This document shows, piece after piece, positions 39,811-42,306 of a stretch of DNA of 42,306 nt. The notes beneath the pieces were generated by a model. It was not told where the DNA came from and made no database searches. It was given only the letters and a program-made list of their open reading frames with translations. The DNA is from Lactococcus sp. dk101 (GTDB taxonomy: Bacteria; Bacillota; Bacilli; Lactobacillales; Streptococcaceae). Position 1 is the first letter of the stretch, and every line of letters begins with the position of its first letter. The position numbers were made by a program, and so were the translations under genes. The stretch lies in the NCBI RefSeq assembly GCF_009601055.1, contig NZ_WITI01000017.1, forward strand, positions 1 to 42,306, read 5' to 3'.

Positions 39811-41157
39811 TTAGAATTTTTGTTTACGGTTTTCACGTTGTTTACGCGCATTCTTCGTATTTTCAGCACGACGTTTCTTTTTGTTTTCTTCTTCAACTTG
39901 CCATCTAATTGCACGCTTGTAGCCAGGTTTAACGTGCTTGCGTTTTTTAGCTTTCGCAAGTGCACCAAGTGTTGTTGTTGACAATGTATCTTGTTTCTTA
40001 GAGCGATTTTCACGACGGTCACGGTCATAAGAGTCAACGATTTCACCATTTTTGATGGCTTTTGGTTCAAATTTGACATTCATCTTTTCGATTTCACGAA
40101 TGGCTGCATCATCGCTAGGCGCATACAAAGTAATGGCTGTACCAATCAATCCGTTACGGCCTGAACGTCCCACACGGTGAACAAAGAAAGTCAAGTCTTT
40201 TGGAATTTCGTCATTGATGATGTGGCTAACACCTTCAATATCAATACCGCGCGCCGCAATATCTGTCGCAACGACATATTGATAATCCAAATTTTTGATG
40301 CTGTTCATCACACGTTTACGTTCACGTGGTGGCACATCTCCATGAATTTTAGCTACTTTGAGTCCATTACTTGTCAAGAATGAATGAATTTCGTCAACAC
40401 GCCCTTTTGTATTGGCAAAAATCATACACATGTAAGGATTGATAATTTTTGTCAAACGTAAAAGCAAGTCATTTCTTGAGACTCCTTTTGTTGAGATGAG
40501 CCAGTTTTCGATTGTGTCAGCAATGACAGCGTGGTTGGCAATTTTTTCCATCAATGGATTATGCATGTATTTCTTCAAGAAAGGTTGCAATTTTTGAGGA
40601 ATTGTTGCTGAAAAGACGAGCATTTGCACGCGTTTCCCAAAACTTGACGCAATCCGGTCAACATCAGCCAAGAATCCCATATCAAGTGTCATGTCCGCTT
40701 CATCAACAACAAAAGTTGAGGCAGTATGCACCATCAAGTGACCCGAACCAATCAAATCATGAATACGTCCTGGTGTTCCAATAACGATGTGCGGTTGGTT
40801 TTGTTCCAATTTTTTGATTTGACGTGCCTTATCCGTTCCTCCAACAAAATTGGAAACACGAATGTCGGCGTTAAATTTTGTAAATTCTTGGGCAGCGTGA
40901 TAAATCTGAGTGGCAAGTTCACGAGATGGCGCTGTGATTACTGCTTGCACCTCATCTTTAGTAAGGTCCAATTTTTCGAAAATAGGCAAGAGGAAAGTAT
41001 GCGTTTTTCCTGAACCTGTTTTAGATTCCCCAACCAAATCACGTCCTGAGAGAACAATAGGAATGAGTTTTTCTTGAACTTCTGTTGGCTCTGTAAAGCC
41101 GATTGCGTCCAATGTTTCATTGATGTAAGTTTTAAAGTTAAAGTCTGTGAATTTCAT
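39811..41157 (-). CDS. DEAD-box RNA helicase, CshB-like
   Basis: The 448-aa protein has the Q motif (FTEPTEVQEKLIP), motif I SKTGSGKT, II VDEAD, III SATIP and VI HRVGRSGRNG, plus a basic Arg/Lys tail (about 385-448) that binds RNA. It fits cold-shock helicases of lactic acid bacteria that unfold rRNA and mRNA. Cytoplasmic housekeeping gene. Confidence 0.92.
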   Translation of the reverse strand: MKFTDFNFKTYINETLDAIGFTEPTEVQEKLIPIVLSGRDLVGESKTGSGKTHTFLLPIFEKLDLTKDEVQAVITAPSRELATQIYHAAQEFTKFNADIRVSNFVGGTDKARQIKKLEQNQPHIVIGTPGRIHDLIGSGHLMVHTASTFVVDEADMTLDMGFLADVDRIASSFGKRVQMLVFSATIPQKLQPFLKKYMHNPLMEKIANHAVIADTIENWLISTKGVSRNDLLLRLTKIINPYMCMIFANTKGRVDEIHSFLTSNGLKVAKIHGDVPPRERKRVMNSIKNLDYQYVVATDIAARGIDIEGVSHIINDEIPKDLTFFVHRVGRSGRNGLIGTAITLYAPSDDAAIREIEKMNVKFEPKAIKNGEIVDSYDRDRRENRSKKQDTLSTTTLGALAKAKKRKHVKPGYKRAIRWQVEEENKKKRRAENTKNARKQRENRKQKF

Positions 41158-41251
41158 GAATTTCTTTCTGATTTTTGAACTTTTCTGTTCTAGATTCGTA
41201 GTCGTTTTCCCATGGAAGGGACTTTCCTCTATTATATCAAAAAAAAGCCGA

Positions 41252-42145
41252 TTAAGTCATCTGCTTTTTTCTAAAGAGTAAAAATTGTCCGATTGCAAAG
41301 ATAATAATGCTCAAACAAATAAAAATCAAACTGTGTGCGTCGGCTTTTGTTAAACTTTCGCCAAGTAAGCTGACTGAAATCGCAAGCGAAATGGTTGGAT
41401 TAAGATATTGAATAAAGCCAATCAAGCTCAAAGGGGCACGTTTGATACTTTCTGCAAAGAGTAACAATGGAATTGCCGTTACTGGCCCTGATAAAATCAG
41501 ATAAAAAATGGTCATTGGCGGATATGAAAAAAGGCCGTGTTTTGCAAAAAAGAGCAAGAAAACCAAGATGAATGGCAACAGCACCATGCTTTCAAAAACC
41601 ATTGCTACATCGCTCGACAAGCGATAATATTTTTTCAATAAACTATAAATGGGAAAACAAACCGACATGACAATTGTCAACAAAGGAAATGAACCACTTC
41701 CTGAAACCATGACAACAACACCAATAAAGGCCAAAAGCATGGACACAACCATAAAGCGATCGATACGTTCATGCAAAAAGAAAATTGCCAAGAAAACAGA
41801 AACTAATGGCATAATATAGCCAGCAATCGAGGCTTGTGTGGCTTGATTGATGGTTACGGCATAGATAAAAACGACCCAGTTGACGCCAAGAAACAGACTG
41901 GCAGCCACTGCATAAGACAAGGCTTTTTTATTTTTGACCAAACTTTTAATTTCAGTGTTGAGTTTATGCGTTTTTCCCGTAATGACAAAATAAAGCAACA
42001 TGCTCAAGATTGTGAACACAATCCGATATGAAAAAACCTCAATGGAGTTGACGTTCGACAATAAATGCCAATAATAGACAAGTCCACCCCATAATACATA
42101 ACAAAAAACACCTAATAAAATTCCAATATTCCGTTGATTAGCCAA
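41252..42145 (-). CDS. rarD: RarD/EamA-family permease
   Basis: The 297-aa protein has ten predicted helices in two EamA halves, with the RarD start NIGILLGVFCYVLWGGLVYYWH and a second-half PLSLIGFIQYLNPTISL. It is probably a metabolite exporter; the substrate is unknown. Confidence 0.88.
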   Translation of the reverse strand: MANQRNIGILLGVFCYVLWGGLVYYWHLLSNVNSIEVFSYRIVFTILSMLLYFVITGKTHKLNTEIKSLVKNKKALSYAVAASLFLGVNWVVFIYAVTINQATQASIAGYIMPLVSVFLAIFFLHERIDRFMVVSMLLAFIGVVVMVSGSGSFPLLTIVMSVCFPIYSLLKKYYRLSSDVAMVFESMVLLPFILVFLLFFAKHGLFSYPPMTIFYLILSGPVTAIPLLLFAESIKRAPLSLIGFIQYLNPTISLAISVSLLGESLTKADAHSLIFICLSIIIFAIGQFLLFRKKQMT

Positions 42146-42263
42146 CTTTTTTCATCTCGCCTCTAAAAATTTCAAATCTATTACCCGAATTGCTAGTTGA
42201 TTTTAATGCAAAATAAAACCAGCCATGCTATTCTATTCTTAACCAACTAAGTTTAGAAAGGGC

Positions 42264-42306
42264 ATGACTGATATGAACGATTATAGCACACTTCCCAAAG
42301 TTTTTG
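42264..42306 (+). CDS. Start of a rightward gene, cut by the window edge
   Basis: ATG at 42264 (reading MTDMNDYSTLPKVF) and a second in-frame ATG at 42273 follow AGAAAGGG; the second has better spacing. Too short to identify. The stretch 42146-42263 is the divergent region with rarD, and no clear promoter was fixed. Confidence 0.45.
   Translation, partial: MTDMNDYSTLPKVF

Overview
The window looks like a Lactococcus chromosome segment (L. lactis/L. cremoris-like) carrying a nearly complete temperate siphophage genome of the P335 kind. The reasons are low GC with AAGGAG ribosome sites, an r1t-type holin, a DUF722/Alt-type late activator, DUF1642 and DUF669 phage genes, and a flanking cellobiose/lactose PTS locus like lactococcal ptcABC-bglA. 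The species call is inference from recognition of protein families, not from a search.

Layout. Positions 1-515 hold a CAU-anticodon tRNA (97-170, minus), its promoter and leader hairpin, a very short promoter-hairpin transcription unit, and the terminator of the phage lysis operon. Positions 516-16827 are the leftward late genes. In transcription order these are HNH nuclease, a probable cos region, a double-XRE protein, portal, MuF head protein with a C-terminal effector-like domain, a 76-aa protein, terminase large subunit, scaffold, capsid, connectors, tail tube, frameshifted tail chaperones, tape measure, Dit, Gp37-like tail protein, receptor-binding protein, two holin-like proteins and endolysin. 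A late promoter with a 13-bp inverted repeat sits at 16941-17011, just downstream of the alt-like activator gene (17016-17441). Positions 17522-29340 are leftward early genes: small ORFs, a candidate origin (20537-20773), VapE helicase, PrimPol, DUF669 SSB-like protein, Sak4-like ATPase, SNF2-type helicase, VRR-NUC nuclease, small HTH proteins, an antirepressor and an excisionase-like protein. The genetic switch (29529-29725) has three identical 16-bp operators and two promoters that face each other. The rightward lysogeny block is cI-like repressor, ImmA-like protease, a membrane protein in the superinfection-exclusion position, and tyrosine integrase (ends 32624), followed by tandem 11-bp repeats that are probable integrase arm sites. 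No convincing attL/attR direct repeat was found by eye, so the left prophage end is not fixed and may lie outside the window.

Positions 32892-42145 are host genes, all leftward: 6-phospho-beta-glucosidase, SemiSWEET transporter, PTS EIIC, RpiR regulator, PTS EIIA, PTS EIIB, a second RpiR regulator, a YdcF-like protein, a DEAD-box RNA helicase and a RarD/EamA permease. The PTS genes import beta-glucosides and the glucosidase hydrolyses the phosphorylated product. cre sites and several perfect palindromes mark the control regions. A rightward gene begins at the right edge.

Most unusual: (1) a set of rightward minimal promoter-terminator units (about 40-55 nt RNAs) embedded antisense in the leaders of leftward early genes; (2) two autonomous rightward genes inside the leftward early operon; (3) a MuF head protein with a C-terminal enzyme-like domain, a 4-nt-overlapping small partner gene and a strand-specific terminator; (4) the terminase large gene placed after the MuF gene, with a double-XRE protein in the small-terminase position.
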